Shown: piece after piece, positions 1 to 11,330 of the stretch
How the letters are laid out: each line of letters opens with the position of its first letter
Position numbering within the stretch: position 1 is the first letter of the stretch
Source: Aquilaria yunnanensis
Lineage: Eukaryota > Streptophyta > Magnoliopsida > Malvales > Thymelaeaceae
Direction: 5' to 3'
Assembly: GCA_039654915.1 (NCBI GenBank)
Contig: CM077593.1
Coordinates: 42,378,501-42,442,500 of the forward strand
DNA: 64,000 nucleotides
Notes under the pieces: generated by a model
What the model saw: the letters and a program-made list of their open reading frames with translations, nothing else
What the model was told of the DNA's origin: nothing
Database searches by the model: none
Made by a program: the position numbers and the translations under genes

Positions 1-432
1 TTTTGTAACCAATTTAAAAAATCCATGACTTGGTCCATAGGTGGGGTATTGATGTAAAACCAAATTTCTTGGTTTGCTTAAAGACTCTACTTGATAATGA
101 AGCAAAGAAAATAGGGGGTTACATGGCTAGATTAATACAGTTTTTTGGAAGAAGTTTCAGGTGCAATGGCTAGTCACTTACACTTAATAAGATTGTCTAA
201 TGTTTGATAGCTAAGAATAAGACTTGTGCTAGGGTGTTCCTTCCTTGCTGCCATCGTGTGAATATGTGTGTAATGGTTGGACCAATATGCATACATTTAC
301 ATGGTGCCAAGAGGGCCACTTGGGTATGCACATTAAGGGTATTGTTATGATGGCCTGTAGAACATACTAACCCTGGGAGTTTTAAATGCACAATTTTGGC
401 ACCATAACTGGACTACCCCAGGGTGGGTAACC
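1..432 (+). repeat. Element A 5' LTR, 3' portion only
   Basis: The sequence around 255-350 matches the reverse complement of the element Z LTR near 61000-61110; both include a stretch reading GTGAATATGTGTGT followed by a shared 'gagggccacttgggta' block. The LTR end is placed near the GGGTGGGTAAC run, which aligns with the end of the Z LTR next to its primer binding site. The upstream part of the LTR lies outside the window. Confidence 0.65.
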
Positions 433-440
433 GATGCTGT

Positions 441-452
441 TGGTATTAAAGC
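441..452 (+). other. Degenerate primer binding site of element A
   Basis: TGGTATTAAAGC differs at two positions from TGGTATCAGAGC, the usual PBS complementary to initiator methionine tRNA. It is followed by GCATGGTTT, which also follows the PBS in element Z. A second partial copy (TGGTCAAAGC) starts at 454, so the site looks locally duplicated and decayed. Confidence 0.55.
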
Positions 453-609
453 GTGGTCAAAGCATGGTTTATACATGTACATATAGTTGCATTTGCATGC
501 TAGCTACATACATGAACTCAGTGTGGTCAGCTGCTAATGTCAAGTACCATTAAAATACCAATGATCTTTATATGTGCTCTATGATGAATCATGAATGCGG
601 GAAGTAAAC

Positions 610-2031
610 ATGGTTGCCTCAATGAGAGAGGAACCACCACAAAGGCCTCCTACTGAATCTAGGCAACAAAGAAATAGATAGAATAAAGGGAATTAAGGCC
701 AATAGGGGGCACTAAACCCTAAAGTGCCTCAGGTTTGGCTAGAGGTTCAAAGAAACTTACCTTTAATGAATGAAAACTTAATAAGGCTGATTCAAGCCCA
801 AGTAGCACAGGCAAAAGTAGTTCAGGATCCACAGCAGCAACCAGAAAAGGAAGCTAGGAACACAGTTGAACATGTTCCTTCTGGTAGAAAAGGAAACAAA
901 AATGATGAAGCTGATGAAGTGGAAGATAAGGATAAAAGAAATCCAAGAGGAAGAAAAATGAGATCTGAGATTGGTTAGGTATCTAGGACCAATCCCTCAG
1001 TTTATAACCATTCATCTACTAGGAATGAGATTGAGGAAGATCTTGAGAGAAGAGGTAGGAGAAGACATAGAAACCATGGAAAGCATCACCATATTGAGGG
1101 TTCTCATAGATCCAGAAGACATAGAGCTAAGGATCTAGAAGACCTAGATGAGGTCAGACTGCTAGAGAGGTTCCAAGGACTCCGCCCTTCATAGTTTGAT
1201 GGAATAGCTGGGCCTAAGAGAGCTGAGAAGTGGTTAATCTTCGTTAAGAAGATGTTTGAGAGGATGCCACTCAACTCCACCAAGAAGGTGTCACTGGTTA
1301 CTTACAACTTGGTAGGCAATGTAGAGAATGGTGGAGAAACACCAGAGATAAGTATGCTATCCAGAAGGGTAGAAGGCCAGGAAGAGATATTGAGATGACC
1401 TGGCCAGAGTTCACTCAACTGTTTTAGGAGCAGTACATCAATGATGCCATCAAGGATATGAAGCAAGCTGAATTTGATGCTCTAAGGCAGGACAACCATA
1501 GTGTCCTAGAGTATGAGTACAAACTCAATTAGTTAGTGAGATATACTCCTCAGTATCATGGATTGGAGGAGTTAAAGGCCAAAAGATTTGAAAAAGGCCT
1601 AAGGTCAGACATCAGAAAGGCTATAAGACCTTTTGGAGCAGTCATATACTATGAAGCAGTGCAAAAAAAACTCTATTAGTAGAGCAAGAGGAGTATGAGA
1701 CTAGGTACTTTCCCAGTGGACCAGGGGAAAGTAGTCAGATAGGAAACAAGCAAAGAAGCCACCACATGGCAAGGGAATTGCCAAGAATTCCCATTCTGGT
1801 GGTGAGGGCAACGTTATGAGGAAGTCCCCTGGCCTAAGGTGCCCTAAGTGCAAAAAGTTTCATGGAAAGAAACCTTGCCACTTTGACACTCAAGCATGTC
1901 TGAGATGTGGTGCAATGGATCACTGGATCAAGGATTGCCTACATGCGCAAGGAAGAAGGCTAGAAGACCAAAGTCCAATGAGACCTACTGGAACAGGACC
2001 CAGAGAGGCAGTACCCAGGGAGGGACATTAA
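610..2031 (+). pseudogene. gag of element A (broken)
   Basis: This is the remains of the capsid/nucleocapsid gene. The ATG at 610 begins M-V-A-S, matching M-V-A-T at the start of element Z gag. A PQVWLEVQRNL segment at 724-760 and a capsid segment RFQGLRP...FDG at 1170-1205 both have counterparts in Z. The nucleocapsid end at 1840-1960 has two cysteine clusters; the second, CLRCGAMDHWIKDC, is a good CCHC zinc knuckle. Stops after 690, at 976-978 and around 1190, plus frameshifts near 1330-1700, break the frame. Confidence 0.8.
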
Positions 2032-2040
2032 AGACCAATT

Positions 2041-2575
2041 CCTCCAGTCCAAAGACCTTCAGTGCAAAGAGCTAGCAAAGTGTTCCAAGTGGAAAGGCCA
2101 ATGACATCACAGCACGAAGGAGCACTAAGAGGTAACATTTACCTCAATGGTATGCCTGTTAGTGTTCTATTTGATACTGGTGGATCTGTGTCTATAGTTG
2201 CTAGGAAATTTGTTGATGCCATGAATTTGCCTACTGAAATCATGCCTAGTATATCCTTAGTGAAAATAGCAGGTAGTCAATGTCTTTTCACTAATGAACT
2301 AGCTAGGGATTGTGAGCTAGTAGTAGGAAAGACTAAGGTTATAACTAATCTGCTAGTGTTAGGCATTCCTAAGTATGATATAGTGCTGGGTATGAATTGG
2401 CTTGCTATGCATAACATAAGAATTGATTGTGCTAAAAGAGAAATCACATTGCCTGATGGTGAAGTGTATGCATTAGTGAATTCTAAGGAATTAGTGTATG
2501 AAATTCATGCCATGGAACTAGAGGTACTAGATGAGACACCTGTGATTTTTTAGCATGATTACTATTATGCGCTCA
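2041..2575 (+). pseudogene. Aspartic protease region of element A pol
   Basis: This is a retropepsin-like protease of the Ty3/gypsy type that would process the Gag-Pol polyprotein. The catalytic motif reads LFDTGGS at about 2165-2190 (usually D-T/S-G-A-S), and the flap-side sequence D-I-V-L-G-M-N-W at about 2380-2400 is typical of the family. It follows gag directly and leads into RT. An in-frame TAG at 2551-2553 separates it from RT, so the copy is not functional. Confidence 0.8.
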
Positions 2576-2580
2576 ATGAA

Positions 2581-3960
2581 TTGCACCATGATAAGGAAGT
2601 AGACAGAATACCTATAGTGAGAGACTTTCCACAAGTCTTTCCTAAAGACCTGCCAAGTATTCCTCTACTAAAGGAAATTGAGTTTGAGATCAAGCTTCAA
2701 CCAGGAGCTAGTCCAGTATCCATACCTCCTTACAGAATGCCTATCACAAAGATGAATGAGCTCAAGAAACAACTTGATGAACTTCTTGAAAAAGGGTTCA
2801 TAAGGCCATGTGTGTCACCGTGGGGAGCTCTAGTGCTCTTTGTGAGAAAGAAGGATGGATCATTAAGACTATGCATTGACTACAGGAAGTTCAATGCAGT
2901 GACTATCAAGAACAAGTATCCACTCCCTAGGATTAAGGATATATTTGATCAACACAAGAGAGCTAAGATCTTCTAAAAGATAGATTTGAGATCTGTATAC
3001 TTCCAATTGAGAGTAAAAGAAAAAGGTATTCCTAAGACTGCATTCAGGACCAGATATGGGCATTATGAGTACATAGTCATGCTATTTGGTTTGACTAATG
3101 CCTCAGCTACTTTCATGGACCTGATGAGCAGGGTGTTCAGATCACATCTGGATAAATTTGTGGTTGTGTTCATTGATGACATTCTAGTATATTCCAGGGA
3201 TGAAAATGAACATGAACATCATCTAAAGATTGTCTTAATGACTCTATTGGAACATCAGCTTTATACCAAGTTATCCAAGTGCCAATTTTGGATACATGAA
3301 GTGTCTTTCTTAGGACACATCATAAATGCACAAGACCTTAAGGCAAACCCTGAAAAGGTCAAGGCAGTTCAAGAATGGGAAAGACCAAAGACTGTAAAGG
3401 AAATAAGGAGTTTCCTAGGATTAGCTGGCTACTACAGAAGATTTGTATCAGGCTTTTCCATGATTGCCTTATTTCTTACTCATTTGACCAAGAAGGGTCA
3501 AAGGTTTGAGTGGACTGAGAAGTGTGAAAAAAGTTTCCAGGAGCTCAAGCAGAGGTTGATTGAAGCTCCAGTATTGATTCTTTCTGATCCAAGCAAGCCC
3601 TACATCATCTATACAGACGCATCTAGATCTGGGTTAGGTTGTGTACTTATGCAAGACAAAAATGTCATTGCTTATAGTTCAAGGCAGTTGAGACCTCATG
3701 AGTAAAATTATCCTACCCATGACCTAGAACTAGCAGTAGTGATTTTTGCTTTCAAGCAATTGAGGCATTACTTGATGGGTAGTTTCTTTGTGATTTACAC
3801 TGACCATAAGAGCCTAAGGTACTTGTTCACTCAGAAATAGTTGAACAAGAGGCAAAGGAGATGGTTAGAGTACATCAAGGACTATGATTATAGTATAGAG
3901 TACACAAAGGGCAAAGGCAATCTAGTAGCAGATGCCTTGAGTAAGAAGTACACGAGTCTT
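2581..3960 (+). pseudogene. Reverse transcriptase and RNase H of element A pol (broken)
   Basis: RT motifs appear in order: the LEKGFIRP entry segment, [21 protein letters not shown], then after a stop the motif LFGLTNA and the catalytic FIDDILVYS near 3170-3195, followed by the thumb motif [12 protein letters not shown]. RNase H begins near 3600 with [14 protein letters not shown] and continues past a stop to YTDHKSL near 3800. In-frame stops occur at 2974-2976 and 3703-3705, with others near 3838 and 3990. The order RT-RNase H-integrase is that of Ty3/gypsy. Confidence 0.85.
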
Positions 3961-4190
3961 CTAAAAGGAGGATCCATAGTTCATCATGATGAGTAGAATA
4001 GTCTGCTATACCTATGGTATAAATGGCATAAGTAGGAGGAAGCCTAAATCTACACATTGACAATCCAATCAAAATGGATTGAAGCGGTCAGAAAGGCACA
4101 GAAGATAGATCCTGAATTGAAAAGGATATCAGGAAAAGAAAAAGGTTTCTTATTTGAATCCTTTGCCTACAACCAAGGATTACTGTGTTT

Positions 4191-4195
4191 CAAGG
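4191..4195. repeat. Target-site duplication CAAGG, left copy (element B)
   Basis: CAAGG lies directly before the TGATAGCC start of element B and again directly after its CCATCA end at 12227-12231. Removing B and one copy restores the element A frame. Confidence 0.95.
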
Positions 4196-6008
4196 TGATA
4201 GCCGAAGTGTTATCGCCCTATCCACTGACTTCGAAGAAAGAGGGAGCCAAACACATGAGGTATACGACCCCGGAAGCCCCATCGTACCAACCTCGGGAAA
4301 TTACCATATCGCCTCTCCATCAGAGGACGAATGAACCAACTTCGGAAGAATAAGAACACCCCGAAGAAACAATATCACCTCGGGGAAAGGTCCTTGTTCG
4401 TTCCCCCTAAAATATAACATCGGCTAAAGGGACCTCGGAGGAGCAATTGGCGCCACGAAGGAGTCTCTGACATATTCGCCGGTACGCACTAGACGTCGAC
4501 CTCAAAGCACTATGACAGGCCATTGCAGTCTGCACTCTGACACGCTGCGACACACTTCTCGATAAGCCACTGCCCGAGAAAGCCTGCAGGTGGCTGGCCA
4601 CTCTTCGGGTCAGAGGTACGGGCGGCATCCGTCCATACACGTGTCACAATCCGAAGGGCTCATTTTCTCCTATTTATAGTAGGGGAGCTTTTTGGGGTTG
4701 ACGGCTGATAGCCAAAGGCTATCGCCTCAATCTGGCCGAACACCCTGCCACAACAATGGCCAGAAGAACTGGCGCTTCCCGGGAACAGGTGGAATCATGC
4801 ACCTCGGGAGATAGCCGGAGAGCTCCGAGCCTTGGCACGCCAGTAGAACTTGAGGACTCTATTCGCCCCCCAAGGTTGTGAACAGCGCGCCTTCGGAAAA
4901 GTGGCACCAGACATTGCTGCCCGAACATGATATCCCCGAAGGCGGAACCCCCTGGAACTGGGAACCCCCGAACTGAGGGTATGCTTCCCGAAGAGGCTCT
5001 GTCCGAACTAGAGGACGACCTCGCCCAGGGACCTCGGGAGTACGGCAGGAGCATTTATGGAAGCATTTAAGGAAGCCTCTGACACGTCCCACCACAGACG
5101 TAAAACGTCGCCCTGACGCGCAGACGCCATCAGAATCACATCATGGCCTGTCTCAGCACAAGGCTCGAGGCCATCCGGTTACCAACTATCTGTCCCCTAC
5201 GCCCAGAAGTTCAGGAGCATCCGACCGCACACGTGTCATGATCTGAACGGGCTAGGTATTCCTATATATACAGGAAATAAATACTTGACAAGAGGTTGGT
5301 TGGCCGGAGATACAGCTCCCACACTCTGAGAAAATACCAGGCGAGACTTTTCTGCCTTTCTCGTTGAGCTAGTGACTTTCTCCTTTTTACCGGCCACCAC
5401 TGACTTGGGCGTCGGAGGCTCCCCCCCCCCCCCCCCCCCCCCCCGGAAAAACACTCCGGGGGCCTCCTAACCCTGTTTACCAGCTTTTCAGGTACTCTCC
5501 TTGGGGCGATCCACCTTCCAGGCGTTCTTCCTCCTAGAAGTCTCCTCAACAGTCATCATGACTCACAACGATGAGGCCCCAGGCCATCAACGGCTGGCTT
5601 CCCCCCCTTTTTTCTCCTCCAGACTCACCGGAAAAATGCCTCCGGCGAGATTCTTGCCCTTCTGAGCATACCAGGAAAACGCTCCCGGCAAGCCTATTTT
5701 GTGCTTACCCTTTGTCACCTTTTAGAGACACTGACTTGGGCGTCGGAGGCTCATCCCCGGAAAACCACTCTGGGGACCTCCTGACCCCTGTTTTCTGCGC
5801 GTTTCAGGTGATGACTACTTGGGGACATTCCCGTTTCAGGCTCTTTCCAGCACCGAAAGGCTTTCTCGGCTACTGCTATCCATCACCGGACGGCCCCGCG
5901 CGATACACTTCAGGAGGTCCTGGTTATTCCCGTCGTGGAGCCACGGCGGGAACCTCTATGATGGCCACGCCACGCCATCATTTCTATGATGGCCACGCCA
6001 CGCCATCT
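4196..6008 (+). repeat. Element B 5' LTR (interrupted by a solo LTR)
   Basis: It starts TGATAGCCGAAG and resumes at 5595 after the nested solo LTR. Removing the insertion and one ACGGC copy leaves 924 bp, against 896 bp for the 3' LTR. The 28-bp excess is a tandem duplication of the last LTR bases (about 5953-5980 and 5981-6008). A TATA-like TATTTATAG lies at about 4672-4680, preceded by ACACGTGTCACAATC at 4637-4651. A U5 hairpin with CCCCGGA/TCTGGGG arms lies at about 5755-5777. Confidence 0.9.
4706..5589 (+). mobile_element. Solo LTR of the element E family, in the B 5' LTR
   Basis: 884 bp, TG...CA, flanked by ACGGC at 4701-4705 and 5590-5594. It aligns over its whole length with the two 867-bp LTRs of element E. 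Most of the length difference is a homopolymer of 24 C at 5421-5444, where E has 8. It carries the family's ACACGTGTCATGATCTG box at about 5238-5254 and a CTATATATAC TATA box. No internal element sequence is attached, so it is probably the product of LTR-LTR recombination. Confidence 0.95.
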
Positions 6009-6010
6009 TT

Positions 6011-6027
6011 TGGCGCCATCTGTGGGA
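6011..6027 (+). other. Primer binding site of element B
   Basis: TGGCGCCATCTGTGGGA lies two bases after the LTR end, as in D (TGGCGCCGTCTGTGGGA) and E (TGGCGCCCTCTGTGGGA). I cannot name the complementary tRNA with certainty. Confidence 0.8.
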
Positions 6028-6200
6028 ACTTTTCCAGGAAGCCGTGGTTGAAAATCTCGGCGTTCTAAGGACAAAGGCTCCCTGAGGCCCCTGTCCGCGC
6101 CGGAAATCCGCCCGGCGGTCGAACAATTAAGCGCGGGGACTTCCCGTCCCGGAGATGATTCCTCCTCTGGATATCGCCGTGGTCGAAGTAAGTGCGGCGG
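6028..6200 (+). pseudogene. gag N-terminal remnant of element B
   Basis: The bases after the PBS resemble the start of gag in element E; the 'tcggcgttctaaggacaaagg' block and the 'tccgcgcc' block follow in the same order. The frame then breaks and homology ends near 6150-6200. A frame from ATGGCCACG in the LTR end also reads through the PBS as L-L-A-P-S-V-G. No capsid or zinc knuckle follows. Confidence 0.65.
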
Positions 6201-7776
6201 GTAGACCAAAGATGGTCATGTGCAAATTCGAGCCGCAGTCCCCTCTCTCAATCCTTTTGACGAAAGAAGTAGTGGTGATCCAAGAGTTCAGGGGTAGAAA
6301 CAAAGAGCAGTGGGATGAGTATCCAAAGGGTGCGCTTCCCTGCGGAACATGATGGGCGAAAAACGCAGGGTTGGTGCTACCCAGACCTTCCCGTCGAAAG
6401 AGTTCGGGCCAAAGAAAGGTTGTTGCTCCCCCGGCAGCAACACCGAAGCCACTACCCTGAAAAGACGCCTACGCTTTGATATTAAACAGGCAAAAGGCTA
6501 TGATCCTACTCCAACGGACACATTACTATCGTCCAAAAATGAGCCGCCTCGGCGCGACGTCAGGAGGAATAGGGTAATCGGGCAAGTGCACCAAACTTCA
6601 AAGATATTACATCGCGCACGAGCCTAGAGGGGCAATATAGCCCCAGGCACTAGCAGACTATTACCGAAATTCCAGAAACAGAAAAAGTGCAATCCAACGA
6701 GGACCGAATATAGATGGAATCAGAAGGAACCCCCTGCCGAAGAAATCCCATGCGCAAAAAACAATGCAGCGCGGGAATGGTACCTCGGTGGCCCGGGGAT
6801 AGGGAAGTCACCTGACTTAGCATATTCGGTTAATGAAGTGTTGGACCACCCAAGCTCGGCATTGGCTAGGAATGAAAACATAGGACAAAGGAAGGAAGAA
6901 TCGCATGAAAAGGCATCTCCCATGAGGCCCGAAAAACCCTCACGAAGTGGTGAAGAATGCAAAAAATGCCCTGCAAAGTGGCATCTCCCAGGAAGCCTGA
7001 AAAATCTTCATGAAATGGCGGAAAGTACAGAAAACATTCCAGACAGTCTTCCTTGATTGAAGAAGAAGGATATCGGTAGGGAAGCTCAAAAAGGCATCAG
7101 CAGAAAGAGGTGCAGAATAGCGCGCAAAAAAGAGGTGCGAGCAAAAATGCGTCCAAAAAAGGACGAGAATGGCCAAAAATGCACCAGCACCCAAAAGACT
7201 GCCTTCAGAATAAAACACCCGAAAGACTCCCGTAGGAGTAGGTAACCCCGAGAGACCGCCCTCAGCCCTCTACAAAAAAGGCCAAATACGGTCCATTGCT
7301 AACAACGCCTGAAGTACAACGCTAGGAGAAAGCAGTAAACTACTCCGTTTCGCGAGATAAGACAGAACCCCTACTGATTAAACAAGCAAAAGGTATACAA
7401 AAGCCTGCTTGAAGGAACATGACGTACGAAGATGGCATATTATTGCCGGTAGCATAATAGCTTCAGTCCCTAGACGAAGGAGACCAAAAAAGTTCGTCAC
7501 TAGCCCCGGAGTGGAATTACATTTTGGTCCACCAGCTTAGTTCTGAAGTAACAAGCAAGTGGAGCCCCCGAATAGAATTGTACACGAGGGACTACCAAAA
7601 AATTAGGGGAAGCAAAGGGGAGGAGGTCCAGAATGGCCGAGAAAATTCCTTGTGGGAATAATCAGACAAACTTCCCGAAAAATCACGGGGAGAGAAAACC
7701 TTCTTACTCGCCTGCAAAGACCAGTGCCCACTGGGAGCAATACAGTTACCGAGTGAAGCGCAAGAATTCGATGAAA
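6200..7776. other. Element B internal noncoding DNA, purine-rich
   Basis: I find no retroviral domain and no long homologous ORF here. The strand is rich in GAAAA/GAGG. An imperfect direct repeat is visible at about 6908-6955 and 6975-7022 (GGCATCTCCCA...GAA...CATGAAATGG-like). This is probably spacer that replaced gag-pol. Confidence 0.5.
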
Positions 7777-8330
7777 GGAAGAACAAGCTCGGGAGGGGAT
7801 GCTCGGTAAAGGAAAAAATAGCCTCGTATTGGGGAACCAAATTCGAGCCACTCCCCGAAGCATGAACGGGCTCAGGAGAAGTGTTTTCCCTGAAAAAGAT
7901 GGCCGTGATGGCAAAATTGCGCCGAACGCCAAAAAGAGACCTCGTTCTCCGAAAAGCCAAAACAGAACCCCGAGAACTACCTCAGGGGAGAACTTTGGCC
8001 ACTAGGAAACAGGACCTCGCTTCTCGGTTTGACGACTGAAATCGACCAGATAGCCAAACATCCATGGAAGAACAAGCTCGGAAGGGATGCTCGGTAAAGG
8101 AAAAATAGCCTCGTATTGGGGAACCAAATTCGACCCACCCGCCGAAGCATGAACAAGCTCAGGAGAAGTGTTTTCTCCGTAAAAGATGGCCGTGAGCGCA
8201 AAATTGCGCCGAACGCCAAAAAAGAGATCTCGTTCTCCGAAAGGCCAACACAGAACCTCGAGAACTACCTCGGGAGAGAACTTCGGCGACTATGAAAAAA
8301 GGACCTCGCTTGATTCAGGGCGAGGTCCGA
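7777..8330 (+). repeat. Tandem duplication, about 287-bp unit, two copies
   Basis: The block beginning GAAGAACAAGCTCGG at about 7779 and 8066 is repeated with small differences. It includes 'gatgctcggtaaagga', 'gcctcgtattggggaacc' and 'gcgccgaacgccaaaa' in the same order. Both copies lie between the gag remnant and the antisense gene. No coding role is apparent. Confidence 0.85.
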
Positions 8331-8384
8331 AAGAGAAGATTATCAGCTTGGCAGCATCAATGGGAGAAAATTGAGAAATATCCT

Positions 8385-8672
8385 AGAAGAATTCTATACT
8401 TAGAATTTTATTCTATACTTAGAATTTTTGGATGAACAAGCTATACTTAGAAAAATTTCTCTTCTCTCCTATAACAGGTCACCCGCCGAACAAAGCTGAA
8501 GCACACGTCCCCGAAGGATATGATATGTTTTCCTTCTGGAAAAGAAAATGCATGAAGTCCATCAAAGGCAATCAACGAGGTCAAATTAGTGTTTGCTTGA
8601 AAAGTCTTTGTCAAATCAGAGTGGACAGACTAGTGTTCGCTTGAAAAGTCTTTGTCAAATCAGAGTGGTCGA
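8385..8672 (+). repeat. Short direct repeats in element B
   Basis: TTCTATACTTAGAATTTT occurs in tandem at about 8392-8428, with a third partial copy near 8440. A 46-bp repeat (GCTTGAAAAGTCTTTGTCAA...) occurs at about 8594 and 8640. The first motif resembles the sequence after integrase in D and E (attctatacttag / attctacgcctaag), so this may be where the lost pol region joined (inference). Confidence 0.7.
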
Positions 8673-8869
8673 AAAAGCAAGATCGGCCAGCAGAAAGAGC
8701 AAGGATGGGCTTTCCAAAATCCCCTAGCCGAAAGTAGCCAGGGCAACTAGAAAACAAAAAATTGCTCAAGTAAGACAGAGCGAAGAAATGAACAAGAATC
8801 CATTAAAGAAGGTCTTTTCGTACAAGAGGAGTACAAGAAGAAGCATGAAAATGAAAAAGCCTAGGATGT

Positions 8870-10750
8870 CTAAGGATCCCCAGCGACACGAGAAGTTCCG
8901 GCTCCCGTGTCTCTAGCCGTCGCCTTCGGCGCAAGTAGAGGAACAGGTGGCAGGTTGAGGTGATCAGCTTTCGACCAAGTCCACTGAGGACCCTCGGGAA
9001 TGTCCAGGGCCGCAAGAAAGGAGGTCTCGAGGTCCGGGTATCGTTGCAAAAATTGATGACGAGCTAGACAGAAGCCGTCCTGAAAGGACACCTTCGACAT
9101 TTGGACGGCTTTGTCCTTGTCCACGTCGAGCAAGTCCGCCTCATTCTCAAGACCAGCAACCTCTTTCTTGAGACCCAGGACCTCCGACTTAAGATCGGCA
9201 ATCCTCCTCACCAGTCCTTTTGCGTTCCTTCTCTTCAACGCACTCCTCCTTAGAAAATAGACCCTGGCTTGAAGAGCTGCTTTTTCGGCAAGAGTTTTTT
9301 TCAGAAGGGCAGCTTCTTCTTATTTCTCCTTCTGAATAACCTGATTGGCCGAAGTCAAGTGCCCAACCTCCTCGCCAAGGTCCTGCATTTTGCGGGAAAA
9401 ATCCTTCAAGAGGTCCGATTGGCCTATTAGGAACTCATCCCGGAGCTGAGCCACCTTCTCCCTGGCTATGCGCCTCAACTCGACATTAGCTATGTCTGAG
9501 TTAATACAGAAAAGCCTGGCCTTCTCCAATTCGCTGTCAACCCGAGCTCGGGCAGAAGACTACTCCGCCGCCCAAAGTCGGAGGTGCTCACTATACCCGA
9601 AAAGCTGCGAAGAAGAAAGAGAAAAATCCTCAGTAAAAGCAGCATAAAGGAAGGCAAAACACTTGGGCAAAAAAGAGAAGGCCAAAAAGATCACCTGAGC
9701 GGCGTGCTCAGAAACTCTAGCAGCGAGGATATCCCCAGAAGCACACTCCTCGGCAACGGCCTTGGAAGAAGCCTCGGTAAGAACACCCCTCGCCATCTGG
9801 GGAGCCATCTCTTGGCAATCCCTGGAGAACAAGTTCATGTCCTCCGTGAAAGACCAAAACGGCTCCCTCGAAACCTCGTCTTTCGGGAGAAGGGAGTCCC
9901 GGAGAGCCCGTCTTCGGGCATGGTCAACCATCCATTCTGAGGCCGTGCGGTCCTCTACAAAAATGGAATGGTGCAAGTCAGGAAGGGCTCCCTGGATACA
10001 CAAGTCATGAGGGAGGAGGTGTCAAAAAGGAATTCGACGCAAACCTGGCGCAACCTTAGTACCCTCCTCCACAAAAGCCGGAATATGCTTGCCTTTGTCC
10101 TTGCGACGTCTCTCCAGCCTTTTAACAGTAGGGCTCTCAGGCAGAGAGCCTAAAAGCTCCACTGACGACATAGGACTCGACGGAGTGAAAAGGGTGACTA
10201 CTCCGGCCGGCACCTCGGCTGCAGCAGTATCAGCCCGAGAAGATGTCGCAGCTACTTCGGAGGGGGTAGCAACCCTGGTGGATATCGGCGTGACATCAAC
10301 CATGGCGAAGGTCGCAGTAGCATCGGTGGAAGTGGCTATCCCATCGGTTGAGATAGCAACCTTGGTGGAAGTAGCAATAACTTCATCGACCTCCACCACA
10401 TCCCCCGAGGGTGGAGTAAGGGCCCTCTTCTTTGACTTCTTGGCGGAAGATGGTCCACTCCCAGTAGACTTACGTCTTTTGGAACCACTTTTCTTTGCTT
10501 GTTCTCCCTTCTCTACCTGACCAAGGAAGAGACTCTTGTAGTAGGCCGCAGAATCGTCAGCCATCTCTGAAAATGGGGAAAAGCATTAGTATGAGTCCAA
10601 AAAGGCACTGAAGCTGAAAATGTGATTCCAAGAACAGTCCAAAAAGGAGCTTCAGGAAGAAAGGAAAACGTCAGCAAAAACCGAAAAAATACGACTTCAG
10701 GAGGTTGAGAAGATAACAAAAGTTGAACGATTCCCGAGAAAGGCACTCAC
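8870..10750 (-). pseudogene. Antisense multi-exon gene of element B (exon 1 mostly lost)
   Basis: This is the homologue of the antisense gene of element E. The putative exons on the minus strand are a truncated exon 1 ending at 10751 (donor GTGAGT), exon 2 at 10566-10045, exon 3 at 9954-9695 and exon 4 at 9604-8870. The introns (184, 90 and 90 bp) are GT...AG and sit at the same codon positions as in E. Exon 2 begins just before MADDSAAYYKSLFLGQ and is rich in Lys/Ser, then Thr/Val/Ala. Exon 3 carries WSFTEDMNLFS. Exon 4 is coiled-coil-like and ends with FQDGFCLARHQFLQR...WTWSKADHLNLP. The N-terminal domain encoded by exon 1 in E is missing, and exon 4 has two in-frame stops (near 9560 and 9320). 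Confidence 0.75.
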
Positions 10751-10913
10751 GAAAAGCCTTGCCAAAGTCAGGATTCCTGGATGCCGTCGTAAATAATGGC
10801 CGGAAATCGCTCTGCCGTGCAGACCGTCACTGGAAGAGATGGAAAAGGCGAAAGAAAAAGAGAGCAAGGGCATGAGCAAAGAAAAAACAAAGGAAAAGAA
10901 TGGCAGGAGGAGG

Positions 10914-10922
10914 CTTATATAG
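10914..10922 (-). promoter_or_regulatory. TATA box of the element B antisense gene
   Basis: The minus strand reads CTATATAAG, upstream of the antisense exons. The same motif is at 34935-34943 in D, and TATAAATAG is at the same relative place in E. It points away from the 3' LTR into the element. Confidence 0.7.
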
Positions 10923-11317
10923 AGCAGGTAAGGGCAACTGAAAAGGCTTCATAACTGCTGCGTGGGAATGAAACGTCACCGTAATTACCCTTCCCACACA
11001 AAAAGAAGTGCCATCCCAATTGACGCTTGCCACGTGTCGACCATCGCAAGAAACTAGGGCATGTTTTCTGACATCCTGAAGATTTGGGTGCATCCCCAGA
11101 TTGACACGCCTAGTTTTGAGGCATGACAGTCCACTAATTTAAAGCATAAAAAATAAGATGGGAAATCTCGAGGACGCTGAAAGGCAGGTGTGCGACATCC
11201 GCCTGAACAAACTACGCGCTTTAAATGGCGAAGTACCTTCCTTACAAACAACATAAGCCGGATCCTCTGAAAGTGTTCCTGAAAGGACTGCAAGCCGAAG
11301 TTACACTCCGGCTTTAC

Positions 11318-11326
11318 GAAGGAGGG
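11318..11326 (+). other. Polypurine tract of element B
   Basis: GAAGGAGGG precedes CATG and then the TGATAGCC start of the 3' LTR. D and E have the same layout. Confidence 0.65.
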
Positions 11327-11330
11327 CATG

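Noticed and set aside
5236..5549. Minus-strand ORFs with poly-Gly in the solo LTR
   Set aside because: The Gly run is the translation of the C homopolymer in the LTR; similar frames in the E LTRs lack it. No protein motif.
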